Shown piece by piece: positions 24,758 through 32,489 of a stretch of DNA of 64,000 nt. The translations under genes were made by a program, and so were the position numbers. Within the stretch, counting starts at the first letter, position 1, and each line of letters starts with the position of its first letter. The notes under the pieces were generated by a model. It saw only the letters and a list, made by a program, of their open reading frames with translations, did not search any database and was not told the origin of the DNA. The stretch is from Bacteroidales bacterium (GTDB taxonomy: Bacteria; Bacteroidota; Bacteroidia; Bacteroidales; UBA12077). Location of the stretch: the NCBI GenBank assembly GCA_028282785.1, contig JANQHE010000002.1, positions 1 to 64,000 of the forward strand, read 5' to 3'.

Positions 24758-27661
24758 ATGAACAAACTAAAATCTTTACTTCTATTTCTTTTAATGACTA
24801 TTAGTGTAGCCTCTTTCTCTCAAAGCGGTATTATTCGAGGAACTGTATTTGATGGAACTACAGGTGAATATCTTCCAGGGGTTACCATATATATTGAATC
24901 CATATCACATGGAACCATTACAGACTTAGATGGAAAATTTAACTTAAAATGTGCACCAGGCACATATAATTTAAAAATTTCTTTTATTTCTTATGAAACA
25001 GTAGTTATTGAAGGACTAGAAGTGGAAATGGAAGAAGTAACTTTGATTGACGACGTTGGTTTAAAAGAAGCAACATTTGAAATTGCGAGTGCAGTGGTTA
25101 CTGCCCAAGCAATTAGAAATACTGAAACAGCCTTACTTGCCTTAAAACAAAAATCTCCCAATGTTTTTGATGGTATTTCTGCAGCCAGCCTCAGAAAAAC
25201 TGGAGACTCCGATGCAGCTTCTTCAATTAAAAGAGTTACCGGTGTTTCCGTTACCAATGGTAAATATGTTTATGTTAGAGGTTTAGGTGACCGCTACACT
25301 AAAACTATCCTGAATGGAGTTGATGTACCGGGATTAGATCCTGATAGGAACACGATACAAATGGATATATTTCCAACCAATATAATTGATAATATTATTG
25401 TTCACAAGTCCTTTAGCGCTGAGCTCCCAGCTGATTTTACCGGAGGCGTTGTTGACATAGAATTAAAAGATTTCCCGGAAGAAAAGCAAGGAAGTATTTC
25501 AGTTGGTGCAGGATATAACGCAAATTTTCACTTCAATAGTAATTACTTAAATTACGAAGGTGGAGCCACAGACCTTTTGGGTTTTGATGATGGAACAAGA
25601 GATATACCTGCCAGTTCCAATATACCAACATATAATGACCTGTTACTTGAAAATGATCCGATGGGAGAAAATTCTCTTCGATACAAAGAAATTTTAGGCA
25701 ATTTTAGTCCAAATATGGCTGCTATTAAAGAAACAAGCTTAATGGATTATGATTTTGGTATTTCATTTGGGAATCAAAAACTTCTCGAAAAAACTACAAT
25801 AGGTTATAATATTGCTTTCTCATATAAAAACAATACAGAATTTTACGAAAAAGCCAAATTTGAAAAATACGCTCAAAATCCTGATTTAAATGAATCTGAA
25901 TTAATTATTGATAATACTGCCAATGGGGCGTATGGGATTAATAATGTATTTTTAAATGGTTTAGTTGGATTTGCCGTTAAAACAAAAAGTTCTAAATATA
26001 GAATTAACTTAATTCATCTCCAAAATGGAGAGTCTTCCGCTGGTATTTTTGATTTTATTAGTAGAGATGCCGGAAGTGATTTTGAAGCATTCCAACATAC
26101 TTTATTATACTCACAGAGATCACTTACAAATTTACTAATTGACGGAAAACATCGTTTTGATGAATCTAAATGGGAGATTATTTGGAAATTGTCACCAACT
26201 TTATCCAAAATAGAGGACCCGGATATTCGATTTACAAGATATGCTTACAGACCAAGTGGTTTAGAAATCGGAACAGAAACCGGTTTTCCTGAAAGAACCT
26301 GGCGAGAATTAGATGAAATGAATTTAGGTGGAGTTCTACATTTAACTAAAAAATTTAAATTTAACGGACAAGATGCTAAATTAAAATTTGGAGGAGCTTA
26401 CACATATAAAGAAAGAAATTTTAATGTTCGTACGTTTGCTATTAATGTAAGAAATATTCCATTAACAGGAGATCCGGACGAATTATTTTTTGATGAAAAT
26501 TTATGGCCTTACCAAGATGATATTAATAGAGGGACAACTATTGAACCAAACTTTATTCCGGATAATGTAAATAAATTTGATGCCAATGTTAATTATAAGG
26601 CAGGATATATTTCAGGTGAAGTAAATATTTTTAAAAGCTTAAAAACTATACTTGGTGTAAGAGCTGAAAATTATATTCAAAGATACACAGGTACGGATCA
26701 ACAGCAAGTTAATGTACTTGACAATGATAAGGTACTTGATGAGCTAAACTTCTTTCCATCAGTAAACCTAATTTATGGCGTAAATGAAGATATGAATTTA
26801 CGTATATCTTATTCCAAAACAATTGCAAGACCATCGCTTAAGGAACTTTCTTATGCCCAAATCTTTGATCCGGTAAGTGGTACTACTTTTATTGGTGGGC
26901 TAGCAGATGATATTGGGCAACATCCTGATACAGGAGATGATATTGTTTATTGGGATGGTAATTTGGTAAGTACTGATATTCAGAACATTGATTTAAGGTG
27001 GGAATGGTTTCATGAAAGAGATCAAATGGTCTCGCTAAGCGGATTTTATAAAAAATTCAGCAATCCAATTGAGATGGTTCAATTTGCAACAACACAAAAA
27101 ACTGCTATACAACCTAGAAATGTTGGTGACGGTCAAGTTATTGGGGTTGAAATTGAAATACGACAAGCGTTAGGATTTATAAATGAATCTTTTAATAATT
27201 TCAGTCTAACCGGAAATTTTACATATGTTGAGTCAAAAGTTAAATATAGTCAGTCTGAATATGACTCCAGAGTAATAAATGCCCGTACCGGACAAACTAT
27301 TGATGAGTATCGTGATATGGCCGGACAGTCTCCATATTTAATAAATATCGGAGCTGTCTATAATGGTGGTACAGAAGGAATCTGGGAGGGACTGGAAGCA
27401 GGTCTTTTCTATAATGTTCAGGGAAAAAGCCTTGCTGTTGTTGGTATAGCTAGCAAACCTGATATTTACACTTTGCCATTTCATAGTTTAAATTTTACTC
27501 TTAACAAACAGTTCAATGGCTTAGGAGTAGGCTTTAAAGTTAAAAATATTTTGAACAGTAAAGATGAAGCTGTTTACCAAGCTTATCAAGCGGAAGATCA
27601 ATATTATAGATTACTTGAAAAAGGTATTAGTTTTAGTTTAAGCTTAAAATATAAATTTTAG
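24758..27661 (+). CDS. TonB-dependent receptor paired with the surface beta-helix lipoprotein
   Basis: The 967-residue outer-membrane receptor has a signal peptide (1-22, ending FSQ), a carboxypeptidase-like regulatory domain (about 25-108), a plug (about 140-240: YVYVRGLGDRYTKTILNGV, then ADFTGGVVDIELKDF) and a large barrel ending in the aromatic KYKF. The plug wording GLDPDRNTIQMDIFP belongs to a Bacteroidota group distinct from SusC, and there is no SusD gene. Its partner is probably the lipoprotein encoded 91 bp upstream. The Pho-like regulatory site ahead of that gene and the phosphate genes next door suggest import of phosphate or a phosphorylated compound (inference). Confidence 0.9.
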   Translation: MNKLKSLLLFLLMTISVASFSQSGIIRGTVFDGTTGEYLPGVTIYIESISHGTITDLDGKFNLKCAPGTYNLKISFISYETVVIEGLEVEMEEVTLIDDVGLKEATFEIASAVVTAQAIRNTETALLALKQKSPNVFDGISAASLRKTGDSDAASSIKRVTGVSVTNGKYVYVRGLGDRYTKTILNGVDVPGLDPDRNTIQMDIFPTNIIDNIIVHKSFSAELPADFTGGVVDIELKDFPEEKQGSISVGAGYNANFHFNSNYLNYEGGATDLLGFDDGTRDIPASSNIPTYNDLLLENDPMGENSLRYKEILGNFSPNMAAIKETSLMDYDFGISFGNQKLLEKTTIGYNIAFSYKNNTEFYEKAKFEKYAQNPDLNESELIIDNTANGAYGINNVFLNGLVGFAVKTKSSKYRINLIHLQNGESSAGIFDFISRDAGSDFEAFQHTLLYSQRSLTNLLIDGKHRFDESKWEIIWKLSPTLSKIEDPDIRFTRYAYRPSGLEIGTETGFPERTWRELDEMNLGGVLHLTKKFKFNGQDAKLKFGGAYTYKERNFNVRTFAINVRNIPLTGDPDELFFDENLWPYQDDINRGTTIEPNFIPDNVNKFDANVNYKAGYISGEVNIFKSLKTILGVRAENYIQRYTGTDQQQVNVLDNDKVLDELNFFPSVNLIYGVNEDMNLRISYSKTIARPSLKELSYAQIFDPVSGTTFIGGLADDIGQHPDTGDDIVYWDGNLVSTDIQNIDLRWEWFHERDQMVSLSGFYKKFSNPIEMVQFATTQKTAIQPRNVGDGQVIGVEIEIRQALGFINESFNNFSLTGNFTYVESKVKYSQSEYDSRVINARTGQTIDEYRDMAGQSPYLINIGAVYNGGTEGIWEGLEAGLFYNVQGKSLAVVGIASKPDIYTLPFHSLNFTLNKQFNGLGVGFKVKNILNSKDEAVYQAYQAEDQYYRLLEKGISFSLSLKYKF

Positions 27662-27680
27662 GATTTGTATTTAAACTTTA

Positions 27681-27707
27681 AAAACCGGTTTTTTAAACCG
27701 GTTTTTT
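27681..27707 (+). terminator. Intrinsic terminator of the receptor gene
   Basis: The stem AAAACCGGTTT (27681-27691) / AAACCGGTTTT (27695-27705), with a TTT loop, is followed by a T run. Confidence 0.88.
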
Positions 27708-27749
27708 CTTATGCCTATTTTAACAAATATGGAAATTTATTATTTATTG

Positions 27750-27776
27750 TTAACATTAATTTAACACACAATTATC
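27750..27776 (+). promoter_or_regulatory. Candidate distal Pho box of the YwqK-like gene
   Basis: TTAAC at 27750, TTAAC at 27761 and TTATC at 27772 are direct repeats at exactly 11 bp. They lie about 64 bp upstream of the stronger array at 27814. Confidence 0.5.
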
Positions 27777-27813
27777 TAAAGATCTACACATTAAACGTTA
27801 AAAGATATTTTAA

Positions 27814-27851
27814 TTAACCTTTTCTTAACATTTATATAACATTATATTAAT
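27814..27851 (+). promoter_or_regulatory. Candidate proximal Pho box of the YwqK-like gene (four phased repeats)
   Basis: TTAAC at 27814, TTAAC at 27825, ATAAC at 27836 and TTAAT at 27847 run at a strict 11-bp pitch. The array stops 7 bases before an exact TAnnTTTG promoter element, replacing the usual -33 region, as an activator-dependent promoter would. Confidence 0.6.
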
Positions 27852-27858
27852 TTTTTCG

Positions 27859-27866
27859 TATCTTTG
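27859..27866 (+). promoter_or_regulatory. TAnnTTTG promoter element of the YwqK-like gene
   Basis: TATCTTTG is an exact consensus match, 38 bases upstream of the start codon and directly downstream of the phased repeats. Confidence 0.6.
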
Positions 27867-27904
27867 AATAAAGAAACTAGTATAAATCCAAAAATATAAA
27901 TGTC

Positions 27905-28375
27905 ATGAAAACATTAATCACATACTTAGCTACCCTATTTTTACTAATTTCAACTGGTTTTTCACAAGAATTAGTAAAAAAAGATGGAAAATTCTATGAT
28001 AACTCTGAAAATTTATATTCTGGCAATTACACTGAATATTACGAAAACGGAACCTTAAAAGTAAATGCTAAAATAAAGGATGGAGAATACCATGGTGAAA
28101 CAATTATGTATTTTAATAACGGATTTATTAATGAAAAACGTTATTATAATTCAGGTAAGATGCATGGAACTTGGGTTACATTTAATGAAAGTAATGTCAA
28201 ATTAGCTATTGCTAATTACGAAAATGGGAAAAAACATGGAGAATGGATAATTTGGGATGAAAAAGGTACATTACGATACAAAATGAATTATGTTGATGGG
28301 GAAAGAAAAGGAACCTGGGAAGTATTTGACGAAAAAGGCCAGTTACTAGCAGAAAGAGAATACCCATCAAAATAA
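27905..28375 (+). CDS. Secreted MORN/YwqK-like repeat protein
   Basis: The 156-residue protein has a signal peptide (1-20, ending FSQ) and then about six copies of a 22-24-residue repeat built on EYYENG, GEYHGE, YYNSGKMHGTW, YENGKKHGEW and YVDGERKGTW, the pattern of MORN-variant/YwqK repeats. Such repeats fold as short beta-hairpins in a flat stack. The YwqK family is labelled antitoxin in some databases, but no toxin is adjacent and export argues against that role. It is monocistronic, with the clearest candidate Pho box in the window upstream, so I infer an envelope protein induced by phosphate limitation; its function is unknown. Confidence 0.8.
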   Translation: MKTLITYLATLFLLISTGFSQELVKKDGKFYDNSENLYSGNYTEYYENGTLKVNAKIKDGEYHGETIMYFNNGFINEKRYYNSGKMHGTWVTFNESNVKLAIANYENGKKHGEWIIWDEKGTLRYKMNYVDGERKGTWEVFDEKGQLLAEREYPSK

Positions 28376-28388
28376 TAATTGGTTTATT

Positions 28389-28428
28389 AAATGAAAAATG
28401 CTCTTGATTTCAAGAGCATTTTTCATTT
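28389..28428. terminator. Bidirectional terminator between YwqK-like and M23 genes
   Basis: A near-perfect 19-bp inverted repeat (28389-28407 and 28410-28428) with A/T-rich outer arms serves both convergent genes. Its right arm overlaps the TGA stop (28423-28425) of the M23 gene. Confidence 0.85.
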
Positions 28429-29127
28429 AAGGGCTTCAATCTTTAAAATTAAGTTTGGGTCTATACAAAGTTTATGAAAATATTCTCTCGCTGATGGTGG
28501 AGCAACACCTGGAAAATCACCTTCTTTACCTAAGATATCTGTTATAACCTGAAAATGTAAATGAGGGGGCCAATTCCCATTAATATTTTCATCACCTATA
28601 TATGCAATAACATCTCCCCTCCTAACTTGTTGCCCTTTTCTCTTTTCTTGTATTGATTCAAGACTAAGATGGCCATATAAAGTATAAAATACTTCTCCTT
28701 CGATCAAATGCTCTAAAATCAAAGTTGGCCCATAATCACCATAAGCTATATTATTATTGAAACTATGGACAATTCCGGGTAGTGGAGAATAAATTTGAGT
28801 TCCTTCTTTTATCCATATGTCAATTCCCAGGTGGATACTTCTTGGTTCGCCATCGTTGTCGTAATGCTTACTACGTTTATAAATTAGCCTATCCTCTAAG
28901 TACCCCCCAACTCCAACCTTCTTTTTTTCCTTTTTAAGCTTGTTAAACACATAGCTTGTCAACTCCTCGGTATTATCTAAATCAACATTATATAATTCTT
29001 TATTTTTTTCCGAAAAATCAAAAACAAAAACGTTTTTTTCATTTAATTCAACATCAACCACTCTAGCAATAAAATCCCTGTTTTTCTTTAGGATTTTAAT
29101 TATATGTTCAGTTTTTCCTTTTTGCAT
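28423..29127 (-). CDS. M23 family metallopeptidase without signal peptide
   Basis: The 234-residue protein has the LytM/M23 zinc site: His99 and Asp103 in HLGIDIW, His153 in LYGHL, and His189/His191 in PPHLHFQ. These peptidases cut glycine-rich or D-Ala-containing peptides of peptidoglycan. Here the N-terminus (MQKGKTEHIIKILKKN) is charged, with no export signal, so the enzyme appears cytoplasmic. The DFPGVAPPSAREYFHKLCIDPN tail resembles, from memory, the M23 domain inside large aminotransferase-phosphotransferase fusion proteins rather than secreted cell-wall hydrolases. It is monocistronic and convergent with the YwqK-like gene. Confidence 0.85.
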   Translation of the reverse strand: MQKGKTEHIIKILKKNRDFIARVVDVELNEKNVFVFDFSEKNKELYNVDLDNTEELTSYVFNKLKKEKKKVGVGGYLEDRLIYKRSKHYDNDGEPRSIHLGIDIWIKEGTQIYSPLPGIVHSFNNNIAYGDYGPTLILEHLIEGEVFYTLYGHLSLESIQEKRKGQQVRRGDVIAYIGDENINGNWPPHLHFQVITDILGKEGDFPGVAPPSAREYFHKLCIDPNLILKIEALK

Positions 29128-29178
29128 ACATATGCAATATAAGAAAATATAAGCTCAAAATAAACAGAATAAAATAAT

Positions 29179-29209
29179 AAAAAAAGCCCGGGTTAAAAAC
29201 CCAGGCTTT
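29179..29209 (-). terminator. Intrinsic terminator of the small carboxypeptidase-like gene
   Basis: The stem AAAGCCCGGGTT (29183-29194) / AACCCAGGCTTT (29198-29209) has one mismatch, with an A tract at 29179-29185 giving the U tract on the minus strand. Confidence 0.75.
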
Positions 29210-29229
29210 CTCAATCCTTTATGAATGTA

Positions 29230-29574
29230 TTAATTGAAGCTTTCTATTTCTAATTTAATTGTATCGCCCGTATCATTTCCTAATTTTACGGTTTCCACTT
29301 TATCCTTATATGAAATATATGTTGCTTTCAATTCAACTATCCCTTGTTGTATACCGTCTATTACAAAATTCCCATCGAAATCTGTATAAACACTCTTTTC
29401 TGTTCCTTCTATATTTACTTTTACCCCTGTTAAAGCCTCACCTGTTAATTTATCAATAACTTTTCCTTTCACAGAAACAGTTTTGACTGATCCTTCATCA
29501 TTTTTAACATCATTTGCCGACAGGACAACTCCTGTTAAAAGTAATAGTGTAAATAAAAATATTATCTTTTGCAT
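29230..29574 (-). CDS. Small secreted carboxypeptidase-like regulatory-domain protein
   Basis: The 114-residue protein has a signal peptide (about 1-19) and a single carboxypeptidase-D regulatory-like Ig fold (about 33-110: VKGKVIDKLTGEALTGVKV, then YTDFDGNFVIDGIQQG). In this phylum the domain usually forms the N-terminus of TonB receptors. Here it stands alone, as a periplasmic or surface protein of unknown role. It diverges from the OprP-like porin gene, and the 161-bp region between carries a TAnnTTTG element for this gene and the phased repeats facing the porin. Confidence 0.8.
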   Translation of the reverse strand: MQKIIFLFTLLLLTGVVLSANDVKNDEGSVKTVSVKGKVIDKLTGEALTGVKVNIEGTEKSVYTDFDGNFVIDGIQQGIVELKATYISYKDKVETVKLGNDTGDTIKLEIESFN

Positions 29575-29600
29575 ACTCTTGTTAATTTTAATATTCGATC

Positions 29601-29608
29601 CAAAGGTA
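29601..29608 (-). promoter_or_regulatory. TAnnTTTG promoter element of the small secreted protein gene
   Basis: On the minus strand it reads TACCTTTG, an exact consensus match 27 bases from the start codon. Confidence 0.55.
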
Positions 29609-29652
29609 CCTGCACCACGTTACTTAAACATTATTAGAGAATATAATTTTCG

Positions 29653-29679
29653 TTAACGTTATATTAATTTTATGTTAGC
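29653..29679 (+). promoter_or_regulatory. Candidate Pho box upstream of the porin-lipoprotein pair
   Basis: TTAAC at 29653, TTAAT at 29664 and TTAGC at 29675 are phased at 11 bp. A near-consensus TAATATTG follows at 29695-29702. Confidence 0.55.
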
Positions 29680-29735
29680 TATATTAAATTTATGTAATAT
29701 TGCAGTCAAAATTTTATCCTAACTCAATTAAATAA

Positions 29736-30746
29736 ATGAAAACAAAATTCTATTTTTTCCTGTTAAATGTATTAATATTAGTGTTTTTTTCCACTCAAAT
29801 GTTTTCTCAAGAGAAAAATATTTCATTTAAACCTTCCGGTAAATTTCAAGGAAAAGTATTTAGTAATTTCCATTATGAGTTGGTTGAAGATGGCGAATCC
29901 GCCTTTGCAGTTGATCGGGCTTATTTTGGGTATGAACATTACCTGTCTGAAAATTTTACGGTTATTTTAAAATTAGATATTGGAAGCCCTAACCAGAATT
30001 CTCAATATGATATTTTAAAGAGATATGCGTATTTTAAAAACGCTGCTTTAGTTTACTCAAAAGATAAATTAAAAATAAGTTTTGGATTAATTGATCTTCA
30101 ACAATTTAAATTTCAAGAAAAATTTTGGGGACATAGGTATATTTATAAATCTTTTATGGATGAACATAACTTTGGAAGTAGCGCAGACATAGGTGCATCT
30201 ATCTCATATAAATTAAGTAAAATTATATCAACAGACCTAACAGTTATGAATGGAGAGGGATATAACCAGTTACAAGCAGATAATAAATATAAAACTGGTT
30301 TAGGAATAACTTTTCTACCCATAAAAGGACTAACTGCAAGATTTTATGTGGATTATACGAAACAAGAAGAAATACAAGCAACATGGTCGGGGTTTATCGG
30401 TTATGATCTTAAGAAAATAGTAAAACTTGGAGTTGAATACAACCATCAATTAAATAACAAATATGAGAATGATCATAACCTTCAAGGTTTTTCAACATAT
30501 GCTTCTTATAATATTTTTAAAAAATGGGAACTCTTTGCCCGTTATGATAAATTATGGTCGAATAAAATCGCAGGTGAAGAGTATGACTGGAATATTAATA
30601 AAGATGGTAGTGCTTTAATAGCAGGAATACAATTTGCTCCTATTAAAAATGTTAAAATTGCTGCCAATTATCAAGATTGGTATCCGTATGTGCAAAATAT
30701 TGATAATGAGTCATATATTTACTTAAATCTTGAATATAAATTTTAA
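29736..30746 (+). CDS. Porin, probably phosphate-selective (OprO/OprP-like)
   Basis: The 336-residue outer-membrane barrel has a signal peptide (about 1-25, ending FSQ) and alternating strands ending in YLNLEYKF with a C-terminal Phe. The order (AFAVDRAYFGYEHYLSENF, then YFKNAALVYSKDKLKISFG) follows the OprO/OprP phosphate-selective porin superfamily, though that family label covers porins with other substrates. It precedes, by 11 bp, a beta-helix lipoprotein and has a candidate Pho box, so a role in phosphate or polyphosphate entry is likely but inferred. Confidence 0.78.
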   Translation: MKTKFYFFLLNVLILVFFSTQMFSQEKNISFKPSGKFQGKVFSNFHYELVEDGESAFAVDRAYFGYEHYLSENFTVILKLDIGSPNQNSQYDILKRYAYFKNAALVYSKDKLKISFGLIDLQQFKFQEKFWGHRYIYKSFMDEHNFGSSADIGASISYKLSKIISTDLTVMNGEGYNQLQADNKYKTGLGITFLPIKGLTARFYVDYTKQEEIQATWSGFIGYDLKKIVKLGVEYNHQLNNKYENDHNLQGFSTYASYNIFKKWELFARYDKLWSNKIAGEEYDWNINKDGSALIAGIQFAPIKNVKIAANYQDWYPYVQNIDNESYIYLNLEYKF

Positions 30747-30757
30747 TTCACCTTGCT

Positions 30758-32110
30758 ATGAAAATTAAAGCTTTATACCTAGTAACGTTTATATTTTTGA
30801 TACCATCTACATTTTCATGTAGAAAAAGCGACATTGTTTTTAACAATGGAACTACCATAACAGATGATGGTAGCGGAACAGGAACTGTAACCTGGGAAGC
30901 AGGTGAAGAATATATTCTTGAAGGGTTCGTATTTGTTAATCCGGGGCAAACCCTTACCATAGAGCCTGGTACAGTAATTAGAGCAAAAACAGGGCAGGGG
31001 GAAAATGCCAGTGCTTTAATTGTAGCAAGAGGAGCTAAAATTATTGCCGAAGGTACCCGCGAAAAACCAATTATATTCACTGTTGAGGGTGATGATTTGG
31101 ATGGTTCTGTTCCGATTGAATCTCGTGGTCTTTGGGGAGGAGTCATAATATTAGGGAATGCCCAGTTAAACAGTGAGTTTAATGAGTCAAAAATTGAAGG
31201 GATTCCACTATCTGAATCGAGAGGTATTTATGGAGGTTCAATAAATAACGACAACTCCGGAATATTTAAATACATTTCTATTCGGCATGGAGGTACTAAT
31301 ATTGGTGAAGATAATGAGATAAATGGATTAACACTTGGAGGAGTAGGTTCAGGTACTATTATTGAATATATTGAAGTAATCTCTAACAAAGACGATGGGT
31401 TTGAGTTTTTTGGAGGAACTGTTAATTGTAAATACCTGGCTTCTGCTTTTTGCGGAGACGACGCATTTGATTTTGATGAAGGATATAGGGGTAAAGGACA
31501 ATTTTGGTTGGCTATTCAAGCTCCAGCATTGGGTGATAATCTCGCTGAACATGATGGCGGAATTGACCCTGAATATGGTGAACCATATTGTATACCTGAC
31601 ATTTATAATGCAACTTATATCGGAAATGGACAGTTAAACTCTTCAAACCTGATGATTTTCTCAGATGATGCAGGAGGTAAATATAGAAATTCAATATTTA
31701 TTAATCAGTTAAACGGTATAGAGATAGAATATATTGATGGCTTTAATGACAGTTATACTCAATTTGAAAATGAAAATTTGATCTTTGAAAATAATATTTT
31801 TTATAACATTGAAGGAAATAACAATTCTTTAATTCTCTCTGCCTTTAATGAAGAGGATGACCCTTTAACTGACCAACAAATGGCATTGCAAAACTATTTT
31901 TTAACTGCAAATAACGAAGTTTATGACCCCGGGATAATCATTACCGAAAACGATTATGATGTTTTACCTTCTGGTGATGTTGAAAGTGACCTGGCTGATT
32001 ATGCAGATGAATGGTATGATGAAGCAAGCTTTAAAGGCGCTTTTGAGCCTTCAGGTACGAATTGGTTAGAAGGATGGTCATTATTAAGTAAATCAGGAAA
32101 AATTAGATAA
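30758..32110 (+). CDS. Second beta-helix-like lipoprotein, paralogue of the one at 22906
   Basis: The 450-residue protein has a lipobox TFSC (Cys21) and a beta-helix-like body. Segments such as YISIRHGGTNIGEDNEINGL, TLGGVGSGTIIEYIEVISN and DDGFEFFGG match the 22906 gene product almost word for word, while its Ig-like N-terminal part is missing and the C-terminal third differs. The residues after Cys (RKSDIV) are less acidic, so surface export is less certain. It is co-transcribed with the porin. I infer that the pair forms a second capture-and-entry unit of the same regulon. Confidence 0.75.
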   Translation: MKIKALYLVTFIFLIPSTFSCRKSDIVFNNGTTITDDGSGTGTVTWEAGEEYILEGFVFVNPGQTLTIEPGTVIRAKTGQGENASALIVARGAKIIAEGTREKPIIFTVEGDDLDGSVPIESRGLWGGVIILGNAQLNSEFNESKIEGIPLSESRGIYGGSINNDNSGIFKYISIRHGGTNIGEDNEINGLTLGGVGSGTIIEYIEVISNKDDGFEFFGGTVNCKYLASAFCGDDAFDFDEGYRGKGQFWLAIQAPALGDNLAEHDGGIDPEYGEPYCIPDIYNATYIGNGQLNSSNLMIFSDDAGGKYRNSIFINQLNGIEIEYIDGFNDSYTQFENENLIFENNIFYNIEGNNNSLILSAFNEEDDPLTDQQMALQNYFLTANNEVYDPGIIITENDYDVLPSGDVESDLADYADEWYDEASFKGAFEPSGTNWLEGWSLLSKSGKIR

Positions 32111-32120
32111 TTCTTAAAAT

Positions 32121-32169
32121 AAGAAAGAGGCTTCTATGTTGAAAAGCAAGTAAAAGCCTCTTTCTTATT
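32121..32169. terminator. Bidirectional terminator after the second lipoprotein gene
   Basis: The stem AAGAAAGAGGCTT (32121-32133) / AAGCCTCTTTCTT (32154-32166) has a 20-base loop and A/T runs outside. It also overlaps the end of the small leftward gene at 32165. Confidence 0.75.
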
Positions 32170-32413
32170 TTAGTGTATCTCCATATAAAACAGAATCTTT
32201 TATAATTGAATCCATCATCATCCTAAACTTAAGTTCTTCCTCAACCTTTTCAAACTTCTTTATTAAATACTCATAATCTTCTTTTAAAGATTGTTGTTCC
32301 ATAAGTAATAATTTATTCCTTTCTCCTTGTTCATAATATAAAAATGCCCGATCAATCAGAGCTCCAAGGAAGAAAAAGGTAATTACAAGAACAGTAACCT
32401 TAAACTTGCTCAT
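32165..32413 (-). CDS. Small membrane-anchored coiled-coil protein, unknown function
   Basis: The 82-residue protein has one N-terminal membrane helix (about residues 6-24, VTVLVITFFFLGALIDRAF) followed by a charged, heptad-like helix (about 30-70). There is no lipobox and no recognised family; it could be a small scaffold or an assembly partner. A leftward DUF4301 gene follows upstream, with 76 bases between. The ATG start and the terminator overlapping its stop support a real gene. Confidence 0.55.
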   Translation of the reverse strand: MSKFKVTVLVITFFFLGALIDRAFLYYEQGERNKLLLMEQQSLKEDYEYLIKKFEKVEEELKFRMMMDSIIKDSVLYGDTLK

Positions 32414-32489
32414 AATTTTGTTAATTGACTAATAATTAAACACTAAATTAAAAATAATTAACAAATCTTAATATCTTAGCTTAGTATAT

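Noticed and set aside
27905..28375. Toxin-antitoxin system (YwqK antitoxin label)
   Set aside because: The protein has a clear signal peptide and no neighbouring toxin candidate; the repeat family name alone does not support it.
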